Shown: piece after piece, positions 1 to 8,586 of the stretch
Layout of the letters: every line of letters begins with the position of its first letter
Numbering within the stretch: the stretch's first letter is position 1
From: Enterococcus sp. 5H
Lineage (GTDB): Bacteria; Bacillota; Bacilli; Lactobacillales; Enterococcaceae
Direction: 5' to 3'
Length of the DNA: 64,000 nucleotides
Assembly (NCBI RefSeq): GCF_028128615.1
Contig: NZ_AMDP01000043.1
Location: forward strand, 23,957 to 87,956
Program-made: the position numbers and the translations under genes
The notes under the pieces: generated by a model
What the model saw: only the letters and a program-made list of their open reading frames with translations
What the model was told of the DNA's origin: nothing
The model's database searches: none

Positions 1-321
1 TTTATATTTTCCTTCATCTGTACCAGTTCCAATTTCTTTGGTATTAATACGCCAAATTTGGACGCGTTTATTTTCATCCATTGCTTCTTCTAATTTATCG
101 ATTTGAGTTGAACCAATTTTATATAGAGTTGTTGCTGTGACTGTTGTTTCTGTGGCACCAGGTGTTACCACGCTGCCATCTTTTGTTACAGTTGATTCAC
201 TTTCTTTTGATTTTGAATAACCGTTTTCTGTGCTGTAGGCTAATCCCCACGCATTTTCATTTCCTTCATCTTCGGCTAAACGAAAACGCCAAACTACATC
301 TACTCCGCTTAATGCTGTCAT
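1..321 (-). CDS. Phage major tail tube protein, TP901-1-like (3' end beyond window)
   Basis: The first 107 codons of a gene that runs off the left edge. The start ATG at 321 follows a clear GGAGGA site 9 bases upstream. The N-terminus (MTALSGVDVVWRFRLAEDE), followed by a Thr-rich stretch and a segment with IDKLEEAMDE, resembles major tail proteins of the TP901-1 family found in siphophages and in F-type tailocins (Listeria monocin LmaA is the known tailocin example). These polymerise into the tail tube. No head, portal or terminase gene lies upstream; instead there is a small broken gene and then a chromosomal transporter. The family call is from sequence recognition of a partial protein, so it is likely rather than certain. 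Confidence 0.7.
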   Translation of the reverse strand, partial: MTALSGVDVVWRFRLAEDEGNENAWGLAYSTENGYSKSKESESTVTKDGSVVTPGATETTVTATTLYKIGSTQIDKLEEAMDENKRVQIWRINTKEIGTGTDEGKYK

Positions 322-345
322 ATATTCATTTCCTCCTTTAGTTGT

Positions 346-510
346 TTACTGCTTTTTCAGTTTTTCTAATTGATATTGCGATCGCTTTAGTTGAGCTGTC
401 AACTGAATTTTTTGCCGTTGTTCCGCTCTTACTCTCTTTTGCAGCTTTTTGATAACTTTCAATTATTTTTTTATCGCCTTATCTTGCTGTTGGAAAGTAA
501 AATCATCCAT
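346..510 (-). pseudogene. Small coiled-coil protein gene interrupted by an in-frame TAA
   Basis: Reading from ATG 510 (AGAGGAG site upstream) gives MDDFTFQQQDKAIKK, then TAA at 465-463, then the same frame continues for 38 codons of highly charged, helix-forming sequence (LKVIKKLQKRVRAEQ... to LEKLKKQ) and stops at 348-346. The continuation begins with TTG at 462, so it could be translated by restart, but there is no independent ribosome site. It ends about 25 bases before the tail protein start, so it belongs to the same operon. I read it as a 54-residue coiled-coil phage-module gene inactivated by a nonsense change; a genuine two-peptide arrangement is possible. Function unknown. Confidence 0.45.
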
Positions 511-672
511 CTATGTTAACTAGCTCCTCTCATTTTAAGTCACGGGCGACTTTATTTACTGAAGGTGATTGCAGTCATAACCTGATGAAATCAGTATACA
601 AGGAATCATTAGTATCAAACTCCCAGTTTTCTTTTAACTATATTCCACCTTCCTACCACAACTCTTTCACTG

Positions 673-701
673 TTGACAAAGATCTTTTCCTGAATTACTA
701 T
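673..701 (+). promoter_or_regulatory. Sigma-A promoter for the TauE-like transporter
   Basis: TTGACA at 673-678 and TACTAT at 696-701 with a 17-base spacer. It points toward the transporter start at 762, leaving a leader of about 55 bases. Sequence match only. Confidence 0.55.
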
Positions 702-761
702 AAATTAACGACTACAATCGTAATCGAAAAATATTACCTATTCCAGAAGAGGAGTCATCAT

Positions 762-1586
762 ATGTTTATTTATATTTTAGGTATTTTAATATTAGGTATT
801 TTCGTCGGATTAGCTTCCGGCATGTTTGGTCTTGGAGGTGGTGGCATTATTGTTCCAGCTTTATTATTACTTTTGCCACGAATTGGCGTTGAGAAATCTG
901 AATTGATGTTTATGGCGATGGGAATTTCTTTTGCAACTATGATAATCAGTACCAGCACTTCTGCTTATACACAGTATAAAAATAAAAATATTGATTTTAA
1001 TCGTATTAAACTATTTTTACCGCCGCTTCTGTTATCAGTTTTAGTTGTCAGTAAAATAGTGACTTCCGTGAATCAAAATTTTCTTAAATTATTTTTCTCA
1101 CTCTTTTTAGTTTATTTTGGGATGAAGATGTTGTTTCAGAATAAAAATGTCAACCAAATAGCTGCAGGAAGCATTAGCTATTTCAAAACTAAAAATATCT
1201 TGGCAGCTATTGGGATTGGTGTTATCGCAACAATGGGCGGGGTTTCTGGTGGTGGTCTGATTGTACCTTTTTTCAATAAAAGTGGTATGGGAATAAAAAA
1301 AGCGATTGGTACTTCAGCTTTTTGCGGAATTTTTCTAACTGTTTTTGCTTCTGTTGGATTTATTGTTAGCGGCTTGGGTTATACAAATTTACCTGCTTAT
1401 TCACTCGGTTTTATTCATATTCCAACAGTTTTACTGATCTCAGCAGTTTCTGTTCCTATGTCCCGAATCGGTGTAAAAATCATGCTAAAATTATCCGATG
1501 CTAACATTAAAAAATATTTTGCTTTATTTTTAATTACACTTAGCTTATATATGATTTATATGAGTATTTCTTCTTTATTGTTTTAA
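762..1586 (+). CDS. TauE/SafE family sulfite/anion exporter-like membrane protein
   Basis: A 274-residue polytopic membrane protein. Two related halves carry the glycine-rich family signature: GLASGMFGLGGGGIIVPALLLL near residue 20 and MGGVSGGGLIVPFF near residue 160, as expected for the duplicated TauE/SafE fold. The family moves sulfite, sulfoacetate or other small organosulfur anions; the substrate here cannot be told. An in-frame extension to 513 exists, but ATG 762 follows a good AGAGGAG site (748-754) and starts directly with a hydrophobic segment, so I chose it. It appears monocistronic, with its own promoter just upstream. Confidence 0.85.
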   Translation: MFIYILGILILGIFVGLASGMFGLGGGGIIVPALLLLLPRIGVEKSELMFMAMGISFATMIISTSTSAYTQYKNKNIDFNRIKLFLPPLLLSVLVVSKIVTSVNQNFLKLFFSLFLVYFGMKMLFQNKNVNQIAAGSISYFKTKNILAAIGIGVIATMGGVSGGGLIVPFFNKSGMGIKKAIGTSAFCGIFLTVFASVGFIVSGLGYTNLPAYSLGFIHIPTVLLISAVSVPMSRIGVKIMLKLSDANIKKYFALFLITLSLYMIYMSISSLLF

Positions 1587-1677
1587 AATAATCTTAGTGA
1601 AGAAATCACCCAACTCATGGTAAAATAGATAAAGCAAGCTACTAAATTAATTCTAGTAAGAAAGGTTGTGACACAGG

Positions 1678-2160
1678 ATGCTTCTTCAAGAATATACTGA
1701 TGCGTTTTCTACTATGATTCAACAATTTCAACTGACCGATGAACAATTAGCATACACTGGAAGACCTGAAATGCCGATTAAGATTTCTAAAGCAAATTCA
1801 TTTATTCATCCTATTTTAGGTATTGAAGATGAGTTACTAACGAATTTCTTTGTTTTAGACGAGAAAAAAGATGTAGCTTTATATACAACCAATCAACAAG
1901 CTGTTTTACTTCGAACCTTCTCTACAGATTATCGTTACCAAGGAAAAGGCTATGCAAAACAAGTATTACAAGCATTGCCGTATTTTATTCAAACTCATTT
2001 CCCCAACTGTAACGAAATTATTCTTGCAGTGAACCAAGAAAATATTGCTGCGCAAAAACTATATGAAACAACTGGATTTAAGCAGACAGAAAAAATTGTT
2101 CAAGGTGAGTATGGTCCTTTGTACGTTATGACTATGTCTATAGAAACTACCGAGAATTAG
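1678..2160 (+). CDS. GNAT family N-acetyltransferase
   Basis: A 160-residue protein. The C-terminal half has the GNAT acetyl-CoA binding core: YRYQGKGYAKQVL (about residues 82-94, the R/Q-x-x-G-x-G/A motif) and NIAAQKLYETTGFKQTEK (residues about 121-138, the helix that packs at the active site). Such enzymes acetylate small amines or protein N-termini; the substrate is unknown. A weak AAGAAAGG site precedes ATG 1678. The RpiR regulator gene starts 21 bases downstream on the same strand, so the two may be cotranscribed. Confidence 0.8.
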   Translation: MLLQEYTDAFSTMIQQFQLTDEQLAYTGRPEMPIKISKANSFIHPILGIEDELLTNFFVLDEKKDVALYTTNQQAVLLRTFSTDYRYQGKGYAKQVLQALPYFIQTHFPNCNEIILAVNQENIAAQKLYETTGFKQTEKIVQGEYGPLYVMTMSIETTEN

Positions 2161-2181
2161 TAAAGAAAGTGAGGAATTATT

Positions 2182-2937
2182 TTGTTATTTTTAAATCACA
2201 GTCCAGATCTTAGTCCTATCGATTTAGAAATTTACAAATATGTAGCTGCTCACATTGATGAAGTAGTATATATGCGGATTCGAGAACTAGCCAAAGAAAC
2301 CCACAGCAGCACCGCCAGTATTCTACGTTTTTGCCGCAAGTTTGGCTGCGAAGGTTTTTCTGAGTTTAAAATCAAGCTCAACTTGTATCGAAAATCATTA
2401 ACTGAACCTGTTACGACCCATGCTGTAGATGAAACATCTTTCACGAATTTTATCCAACGTTCAACAGAAACTTTTTATCAAGAACGGATTCAAGCAGCGG
2501 CAAAGTTATTATCTGAAAAAGACTTAGTTCTTTTTATCGGAACAGGTTCATCCAACATTATTGCTGAATATGGCGCACTGTATTTTTCTTCGATTTTCAG
2601 TATGGCTTTTCATATTGAAGATCCCGTTAATCATCCAGTTAATTTTTTTAATAAAAGTATTGCAGAAAATGTTTGCGTCATTGCGCTTTCTGTTAGTGGT
2701 GAAAATGAGGCAATCATCAATTATCTAAATCATTTTATCTCCAATGATAGCTCGATTATTTCCATTACGAATAGTGAAAAATCACCAATCGCTGCACTTT
2801 CTGATGTAAATATTCCTTACTATATTTCCACTGAGAGAATTGGTGATAGTGATATAACTTCACAAGTTCCAGCACTGTACACTGTAGAATATTTAGCCAA
2901 AGAAGTACAAAAACAAAAGCAAGAAAGCTCAAATTAA
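2182..2937 (+). CDS. MurR/RpiR family transcriptional regulator
   Basis: A 251-residue regulator with a TTG start, supported by GTGAGG 7 bases upstream. The N-terminal HTH_6 domain (residues about 1-77) contains IRELAKETHSSTASILRFCRKFG, and a SIS sugar-phosphate isomerase-like domain begins near residue 105 with FIGTGSSNIIAEYGALYFSS. Members sense phosphosugars and repress or activate neighbouring sugar genes. It converges with the GH4 6-phospho-beta-glucosidase gene across a shared terminator, so that gene is the natural candidate target, with a phosphorylated beta-glucoside as inducer. This pairing is inferred from position. Confidence 0.85.
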   Translation: MLFLNHSPDLSPIDLEIYKYVAAHIDEVVYMRIRELAKETHSSTASILRFCRKFGCEGFSEFKIKLNLYRKSLTEPVTTHAVDETSFTNFIQRSTETFYQERIQAAAKLLSEKDLVLFIGTGSSNIIAEYGALYFSSIFSMAFHIEDPVNHPVNFFNKSIAENVCVIALSVSGENEAIINYLNHFISNDSSIISITNSEKSPIAALSDVNIPYYISTERIGDSDITSQVPALYTVEYLAKEVQKQKQESSN

Positions 2938-2958
2938 TTGAGTTTCCTTGCTTTTTTT
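2917..2958. terminator. Bidirectional terminator between rpiR-like and GH4 genes
   Basis: AAGCAAG and CTCAA on the left arm pair with TTGAG and CTTGCTT on the right arm, with a short imperfect internal section, followed by a run of T on the plus strand. It overlaps the end of the regulator gene and can serve both convergent genes. Confidence 0.75.
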
Positions 2959-2969
2959 TATACTTAAAA

Positions 2970-4298
2970 CTATTTTCCTTCTTTAAAGAAAGCTGGTAAA
3001 TAGTGTTTGTGAGCTTCTAGCAATTCATCCATGACTTCTTTTGCTACATCACCACTAGTAATCAATGGATTCATGGTAAAGGCTTGCAAGAGTGTACCAT
3101 AATCTCCTGTAACTGCCGCTTCAATTGTTAATTCTTCCATTGACTTCATCACTTGCAATAAGCCGCGTTGGTTTGGTTTAAAGCTACCAAAATTATATGG
3201 AACTGGACCTTTCCCTGTAATCGTACAAGTCACTTCTACAGCACTTTCAGCTGGTAAATCAGTAATTGTACCATTATTTCTAGTGCTGACCGTCATTGTT
3301 GTACGTTTATCATTGTGAATAGAATTGATGATTTCACAAGCCGCATCGCTATAACGAGCACCGCCACGTTCAGCTAGCTGTTTTGGTTTATAATCTAAGT
3401 TAGGATCTTTATATAGTTCAAATAATTCGTGTTCAATTTCTTTTACTTTTTCAGCACGTGTGCCATTGTTTTTAAAGTCTTCTAGTTCTTCTGCCAACAT
3501 TTTATCTGTATAATAGTAATAATTATGGTATGGACATGGAACCATGTGTAAGTTTTCTACTTGTTCCCAAATTAGGTTATTGTCTTTGATATTCGCAACA
3601 ATTGATTTGGCATCATCTTGACCGTACATAACTTTGATAAGTTCATCTGTGCGATCTTTGCCATTTTTATCGGTGATTGTATGCCAGTGTAAATGATTGA
3701 TTCCAGCAAATTGGAAGAATAGATCACGATTATTTTCACCTAATAATTCTGCTTCTTCAAACACTGCATTAACAGGAATATTACACAATCCAACGACTTT
3801 ATCCCAATTACCATAACGTAAAACCGCTTCTGTAACCATTCCAGCCGGGTTGGTAAAATTAATAAGCCAAGCATCCGGACAAAGTTCTTTCATATCTTCA
3901 ACAATATCTAAAATGACAGGGATTGTTCTCAACGCTTTAAAAATTCCGCCTGCCCCATTCGTTTCTTGACCAATCATGCCATGACTTAAAGGAATTCGTT
4001 CATCTAAAATACGCGCATCTAATAAACCTACACGCAGTTGAGTTGTAACAAAATCGGCTTCTTTCAATGCTTCTCGACGATCTAGAGTTAAATGAACTTC
4101 GCAGTCAACACCTGCAGCTTTTACCATTCGTTTAGCCATCTCGCCAACAATTTCTAATTTTTCTTTCCCTGCTTCAACATCAACCAGCCATAATTCACGA
4201 ACAGGCAATTCATCGTAGCGTTTAATAAATCCTTCTACTAATTCAGGTGTATAACTTGATCCTCCACCAATTGTAACGATTTTAATTCCTTTTGACAT
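2970..4298 (-). CDS. 6-phospho-beta-glucosidase, glycoside hydrolase family 4
   Basis: A 442-residue GH4 enzyme, the usual length. It hydrolyses phosphorylated beta-glucosides (cellobiose-6-P type) delivered by a PTS, using NAD+ and a divalent metal. The N-terminal Rossmann motif is VTIGGGSSYTPEL (residues 8-20). NFTNPAG (147-153), CNIP with metal-ligand Cys172, and GINHLHW with His202 are the family's catalytic and metal-binding segments. No PTS genes lie beside it; the RpiR regulator next door is its probable controller. Alpha- versus beta-specificity within GH4 is assigned by overall resemblance to LicH/CelF/BglA-type enzymes. Confidence 0.88.
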   Translation of the reverse strand: MSKGIKIVTIGGGSSYTPELVEGFIKRYDELPVRELWLVDVEAGKEKLEIVGEMAKRMVKAAGVDCEVHLTLDRREALKEADFVTTQLRVGLLDARILDERIPLSHGMIGQETNGAGGIFKALRTIPVILDIVEDMKELCPDAWLINFTNPAGMVTEAVLRYGNWDKVVGLCNIPVNAVFEEAELLGENNRDLFFQFAGINHLHWHTITDKNGKDRTDELIKVMYGQDDAKSIVANIKDNNLIWEQVENLHMVPCPYHNYYYYTDKMLAEELEDFKNNGTRAEKVKEIEHELFELYKDPNLDYKPKQLAERGGARYSDAACEIINSIHNDKRTTMTVSTRNNGTITDLPAESAVEVTCTITGKGPVPYNFGSFKPNQRGLLQVMKSMEELTIEAAVTGDYGTLLQAFTMNPLITSGDVAKEVMDELLEAHKHYLPAFFKEGK

Positions 4299-4356
4299 TT
4301 CGTTTCAGCCCCTTCAGCAATTTATCTGCTTTTAGTATATCCTTCCCACTCGAAAT

Positions 4357-4386
4357 AATATATAGCAATAAAGAAAGTGGTTACAA
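4357..4386 (-). promoter_or_regulatory. Promoter of the GH4 gene with nearby repeated motif
   Basis: On the minus strand TTGTAA (4386-4381) and TATATT (4362-4357) are spaced by 18 bases. CACTTTCT occurs twice here (overlapping the spacer and about 20 bases upstream), and GGTTAC...GTAAC forms a short dyad near 4405-4425. These are candidate RpiR contacts, but no known consensus was matched. Confidence 0.4.
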
Positions 4387-4437
4387 AAACAGAAAGTGGA
4401 AACAGGTTACATCTAAGTAACACCACGTTACAAAAAA

Positions 4438-4526
4438 GTGTGTAGAACAAAACTAAAGATCAGTTTTGCTCCACACACTATATCTGAATAAATGGCGAAA
4501 AAAGCAACTTATTTTTCGACCTCATT
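4438..4526 (+). repeat. Dispersed intergenic hairpin repeat, short copy
   Basis: A hairpin with arms GTGTG..AACAAAACT and AGTTTTGCTCCACAC, followed by the family tail (ctgaataaatggcgaaaaaagcaac...). The same hairpin-plus-tail occurs near 19250, 62843 and 63864. This copy lacks the middle of the full-length element. Confidence 0.7.
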
Positions 4527-4531
4527 CTATT

Positions 4532-5053
4532 TTAATCAACCATCAAACTCATCAAATGTACTTCTAAAAATTCGCCATCATCTGTTTTAGCTCCGCGTTC
4601 CATAATTGCTTCTGTTTTAAATCCAATTTTTTCGTAAACATGGACAGCACGTTGGTTTCTATGCTGAACAGTCAGCTCCAAACGGCGAATAACACCACTC
4701 TCTTGCACCCACAGAATCAGTTCTTCCATCATCAAACTTCCTAGCCCAAACCCCCAATAGTCTTTCAAAATACTGATTCCTATTTCGCCAATATGTTCCA
4801 TTCGTTTTTTTGCAGAGGCTTTAACAGAAGCTGTCCCGATTACCTTTCCGTCCGCTATTGCAACCATCAACACATTATTCGGTGATTCAAATAGATTAGC
4901 TAAGTTTTCGCTCATTTCATCAGGTGTCATTTCCATACCTTTTTCATCCATGACTAAAAAGGGGGTTTCTCTGCCAATAATTCTCAATACTTCTAAAATA
5001 TCAGCGGCATCATCTGGAATCGCTTCTCGAATGGTAAATTCTATCTCTGTCAT
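4532..5053 (-). CDS. GNAT family N-acetyltransferase
   Basis: A 173-residue GNAT protein. IGISILKDYWGFGLGSLMMEEL (about residues 91-112) carries the acetyl-CoA loop, and NQRAVHVYEKIGFKTEA (about 131-147) the distal motif. Its ATG overlaps the tsaE stop codon by four bases (ATGA), so translation is coupled. In enterococci this acetyltransferase follows tsaE. A role close to RimI-like protein acetylation is possible because tsaE, tsaB and rimI often cluster, but the sequence is nearer the general GNAT group, so the substrate remains open. Confidence 0.82.
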   Translation of the reverse strand: MTEIEFTIREAIPDDAADILEVLRIIGRETPFLVMDEKGMEMTPDEMSENLANLFESPNNVLMVAIADGKVIGTASVKASAKKRMEHIGEIGISILKDYWGFGLGSLMMEELILWVQESGVIRRLELTVQHRNQRAVHVYEKIGFKTEAIMERGAKTDDGEFLEVHLMSLMVD

Positions 5054-5523
5054 CTATTTTCCTCCAGTTTTTTTTGGATACGGTTTAAAAATTGTTCAGA
5101 ATTATGTCCACAAGCTAAAATAGTTAAGACTCTTTTTTCCATATCATCACTATCTTTTGCTAAGGTAATATCCAAATAGTCAACAGGTAAAAATTCGCCT
5201 AATAATTTCCCCCACTCAACAACAGATACTCCATCACCTTCAAAATATTCGTCTAAACCTAAATCATCTGCCCCATCTTCAATACGATATACATCCATAT
5301 GATAGAGCGGGATTCTCCCTTGTTGATACTCACGAATAATTGTATATGTCGGACTTTTAATCATTTGATCGATCTCAAGACCTTTGGCAATTCCTTTGGT
5401 CATTGTGGTTTTCCCAGCACCTAAATCTCCTGACAGAATAATTACATCACCAGGTTCGGCAGCAGTTCCGATAACCTTAGCAATTTCTTCTGTTTCTTCA
5501 GGATTGTTCACTACTATTTCCAT
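5050..5523 (-). CDS. tsaE: tRNA threonylcarbamoyladenosine biosynthesis ATPase TsaE
   Basis: A 157-residue P-loop protein of normal length for TsaE. The Walker A motif GDLGAGKTTMTKG is at about residues 32-44, and a Walker B-like segment (MDVYRIED) near residue 76. TsaE works with TsaB and TsaD to attach the threonylcarbamoyl group to A37 of ANN-decoding tRNAs, in the cytoplasm. It lies downstream of pta and overlaps the acetyltransferase gene by four bases. Confidence 0.93.
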   Translation of the reverse strand: MEIVVNNPEETEEIAKVIGTAAEPGDVIILSGDLGAGKTTMTKGIAKGLEIDQMIKSPTYTIIREYQQGRIPLYHMDVYRIEDGADDLGLDEYFEGDGVSVVEWGKLLGEFLPVDYLDITLAKDSDDMEKRVLTILACGHNSEQFLNRIQKKLEENR

Positions 5524-5641
5524 TGTTTCACCTACTTTAAGCTAAAAAATTTGTGTTGATTTTTTAGTATTTTTCTCATTCTATGTACTGTAGTATATCG
5601 AATTATGTCGAAAATAACTAGAATTAATTGATTATCTTCGT

Positions 5642-5677
5642 AAAAAAGAGAACCTGCAAATCTGCAAGTCCTCTTTA
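5642..5677 (-). terminator. Terminator of pta
   Basis: On the minus strand AAAGAGGACTTGCA pairs with TGCAGGTTCTCTTT around a four-base loop and runs into T residues, just after the pta stop codon. Confidence 0.8.
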
Positions 5678-5682
5678 TAAAA

Positions 5683-6663
5683 TTAATTCATTAGTGTTTG
5701 TGCAGCAGTAATGATTGATAATTTGTAGATATCTTCTTCATTTGCTCCACGAGATAAATCAGAAACAGGTTTGTTCAATCCTTGTAAGATAGGACCAATC
5801 GCTTCAAAGTTACCTAGACGTTGTGCAATTTTGTAGCCAATGTTTCCTGATTGTAGTTCTGGGAAAACAAAGACTGTTGCTTGTCCAGCTACTGAAGAAT
5901 TTGGTGCTTTTAATTGCGCAACAGATGCAACATAAGATGCATCAAATTGTAATTCACCATCAATTTCAAGTTCAGGAGCCAAGCTTTTAGCAATCTTAGT
6001 TGCTTCAACAACTTTATCAACTTCAGGCGCTTTAGCAGAACCTTTTGTTGAGAAACTCATCATTGCAACTTTTGGATCAATATCAAATAGTTCAGCTGTT
6101 CTTGCACTATCAACCGCAATTTCAGCTAATTCTTGAGCTGTTGGGTTTACGTTGATTGCACAGTCTGCGAAGATGTATTTTTCTTGGTCGCGTCCACGAA
6201 CCATAATCATGGCACCGCTTGTACGGCTAACACCTGGTTTTGTTTTGATGATTTGTAGTGCTGGACGAACAGTATCGCCAGTTGAATGAATCGCACCACT
6301 CACCATACCATCAGCAAGTCCCATGTACGTAAGCATTGTTCCGAAGTAATTAACATCTTTCAAAATTTTGCGAGCATCTTCATCTGTTACTTTACCATTA
6401 CGACGCTCAACAAAAGCTTGAACCATATCTTCCCAGCCATCATAGTTATCTGGATCGATGATTGTAAAGTTAGAAGCTTTAATCCCACGAGCGTGAGCTG
6501 CTTCTACAATTGCTTCTTGTTTACCAATCAAAATTGGTTCCATTAATTCTTCTGCTTTTAAACGTGCTGCAGCGCCTAGAATACGAGGATCTGTTGCTTC
6601 TGGAAAAACAATTTTGATGTTGCGACGAATGACTTTAAATTTTAAGTTATCGAATAATTCCAC
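5683..6663 (-). CDS. pta: Phosphate acetyltransferase
   Basis: A 326-residue enzyme, the standard length of short Pta/EutD proteins. It interconverts acetyl-CoA and acetyl phosphate in the acetate fermentation path with acetate kinase. Family segments visible: IVFPEATDPRILGAA near the N-terminus, TMLTYMGLADGMVSGAIHSTGDTVRPALQ in the middle (phosphate/CoA site), and ATVFVFPELQSGNIGYKIAQR toward the C-terminus. It has its own terminator and stands between ung and tsaE, as in E. faecalis. Confidence 0.95.
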   Translation of the reverse strand: MELFDNLKFKVIRRNIKIVFPEATDPRILGAAARLKAEELMEPILIGKQEAIVEAAHARGIKASNFTIIDPDNYDGWEDMVQAFVERRNGKVTDEDARKILKDVNYFGTMLTYMGLADGMVSGAIHSTGDTVRPALQIIKTKPGVSRTSGAMIMVRGRDQEKYIFADCAINVNPTAQELAEIAVDSARTAELFDIDPKVAMMSFSTKGSAKAPEVDKVVEATKIAKSLAPELEIDGELQFDASYVASVAQLKAPNSSVAGQATVFVFPELQSGNIGYKIAQRLGNFEAIGPILQGLNKPVSDLSRGANEEDIYKLSIITAAQTLMN

Positions 6664-6816
6664 GATATACCCTCCAATGATTATTTATACTAACTAATCA
6701 TACACCATTCTTCAAGAAAATAACAGTTATTTCTAGCTGTATTAGTGTAAAAAATGCTGATTCTGATATTGTTTTCACAAACTCGTCATACTGCACTATA
6801 ACAGTTTACTACTGTT

Positions 6817-7500
6817 TTACGACACTGTTTCAGGCAATTGCCAATTTATCGGCTTTTCTCCAAGTTGTTCTAATGCCTGATTTGTTTGAGAAAATGGTTT
6901 TGAGCCGAAAAAACCGCGATGAGCTGCTAACGGACTGGGATGCGGCGATTTGATAATAATATGTTTATTAGTATCAATCATTTTCATTTTTTCTTGAGCT
7001 GGCTTGCCCCACAAAATAAATACAATCGGCTTTTCACGTTCATTTAATTTTTTGATAATCGCATCGGTCAACGTTTCCCATCCTTGTCCACGATGAGAGA
7101 ATGCTTGACCATTACGAACAGTCAATACAGTGTTCAGTAAAAGTACTCCTTGTTTTGCCCAGCTTTCCAAAAAACCATGCGATACTGGCGGATAACCTAA
7201 GTCGTCTTGCAGTTCTTTATAAATATTCACTAAAGAAGGCGGTGTTTTAACACCGGGCTGCACAGAAAAACTCAATCCATGTGCCTGATTAGGTCCGTGA
7301 TACGGATCTTGCCCTAAAATAACGACCTTAACATCTTCATAAGGTGTTAATTCCAATGCTGAAAATATATGGTACATATCTGGATAAATTGTTTGTTGGC
7401 TATACTCTTGTTTTAAAAATTCTCGTAAATGTAAATAGTACTCCTTTGAAAATTCCTCATTTAACACTTCCTGCCAATCGTTGTGAATAATTGTCTTCAT
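6817..7500 (-). CDS. ung: Uracil-DNA glycosylase, family 1
   Basis: A 227-residue base-excision repair enzyme that removes uracil from DNA. Both catalytic motifs are intact: GQDPYHG (residues 63-69, with the catalytic Asp65) and [10 protein letters not shown] (187-196, with the catalytic His and minor-groove loop). Length is typical of UDG family 1. It is divergent from the HAD phosphatase gene, with about 180 bases between the starts. Confidence 0.97.
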   Translation of the reverse strand: MKTIIHNDWQEVLNEEFSKEYYLHLREFLKQEYSQQTIYPDMYHIFSALELTPYEDVKVVILGQDPYHGPNQAHGLSFSVQPGVKTPPSLVNIYKELQDDLGYPPVSHGFLESWAKQGVLLLNTVLTVRNGQAFSHRGQGWETLTDAIIKKLNEREKPIVFILWGKPAQEKMKMIDTNKHIIIKSPHPSPLAAHRGFFGSKPFSQTNQALEQLGEKPINWQLPETVS

Positions 7501-7680
7501 TGTTTTCCTCCTTTTTTGATTGCACTTTTTCTATTTAAATCCTTTTTCTCTAACAGCTTTCCTTTACACTTTTAGCATATCGGATTTTTAAAGAAGTGAC
7601 AAGAAAATTTTTTTCTGCACTGAAATGGAAAAAACATGGTAAACTATAGATAAGTAAATAAACGAGGTGTAGAAAATTTT

Positions 7681-8550
7681 ATGATTAAATTGATTGCTTC
7701 AGATATGGATGGAACACTACTGGATTCAAAGATGGGAATTTCTAAAGATAATGCTTCAGCAATTAGAGAAGCAGAACGTTTGGGAATTGAGTTTATGGTC
7801 GCTACTGGTCGAGCTTACACAGAAGCAAAACCGGCTTTAGATGAAGCTGGGATTGAATGTGCCATGATTACACTGAACGGTGCCAAAGTTTTTGATAAAT
7901 ATGGGAATTCGCTTTTCACAGCTGGGATTGAAAAAGAAACGGCACACGGAATTTTAGATATTTTAGATGAACATAATATTTATTTTGAAGTTTCTACGAA
8001 CAAAGGGATTTATTCTGAAAAACAAGAAAAGCGGATTGAGAATTTTGCTTCACACATAGCTACCACAATGCCTCATTTAACTTATAAAGTAGCAATTGCA
8101 ATGGCTTCTGCTCATTTAGCTTTGCTGGATATTACTTATATTGACGATATGCGCACATTAATCCAGCAAGAAGATATTGAAGTGCTGAAAATTATTGGCT
8201 TTAGCATGGATGGTCCAACCGTTTTAGGCCCTGCCAGCACTCAAATCAGAAAACTTCCTGATCTTGCTGTTACTTCTTCTGCTCAAAATAATATTGAAGT
8301 CAATCACAGAAATGCTCAAAAGGGAATTGCTGTTGCTCATGTGGCTAAAGATCGCGGCATTTCAGAAAAAGAAGTGATGACGATCGGTGATAATTTTAAT
8401 GATGTTAGTATGTTGCAATGGGCTGATGTTAGTTTTGCAATGGGCAATGCCGAACTTGAAGTTAAAGATCATGCAAAATACATTACGTCAACTAATTTAG
8501 AAAATGGTGTCGGTGAAGCTATTTTACGTGCTATTAGAGAAGACTTATAA
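7681..8550 (+). CDS. Cof-type HAD-IIB sugar-phosphatase-like hydrolase
   Basis: A 289-residue HAD protein. Motif I is SDMDGTLLDS (residues 7-16, nucleophile Asp8), and motif IV is IGDNFNDVSML (about residues 238-248). The C2B cap lies between. Relatives such as YidA act on sugar phosphates and FMN-like phosphates; the substrate here is not known. The next gene (LOR-like protein) starts 36 bases downstream with its own AAGAGG site, so the two probably share a transcript. Confidence 0.88.
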   Translation: MIKLIASDMDGTLLDSKMGISKDNASAIREAERLGIEFMVATGRAYTEAKPALDEAGIECAMITLNGAKVFDKYGNSLFTAGIEKETAHGILDILDEHNIYFEVSTNKGIYSEKQEKRIENFASHIATTMPHLTYKVAIAMASAHLALLDITYIDDMRTLIQQEDIEVLKIIGFSMDGPTVLGPASTQIRKLPDLAVTSSAQNNIEVNHRNAQKGIAVAHVAKDRGISEKEVMTIGDNFNDVSMLQWADVSFAMGNAELEVKDHAKYITSTNLENGVGEAILRAIREDL

Positions 8551-8586
8551 TGAAGCTGTAACAATAATAATGAAAAGAGGTGAGCA

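Noticed and set aside
513..761. N-terminal extension of the TauE-like frame
   Set aside because: No ribosome site, composition unlike a membrane protein N-terminus, and it overlaps the promoter at 673-701; ATG 762 has a good AGAGGAG.
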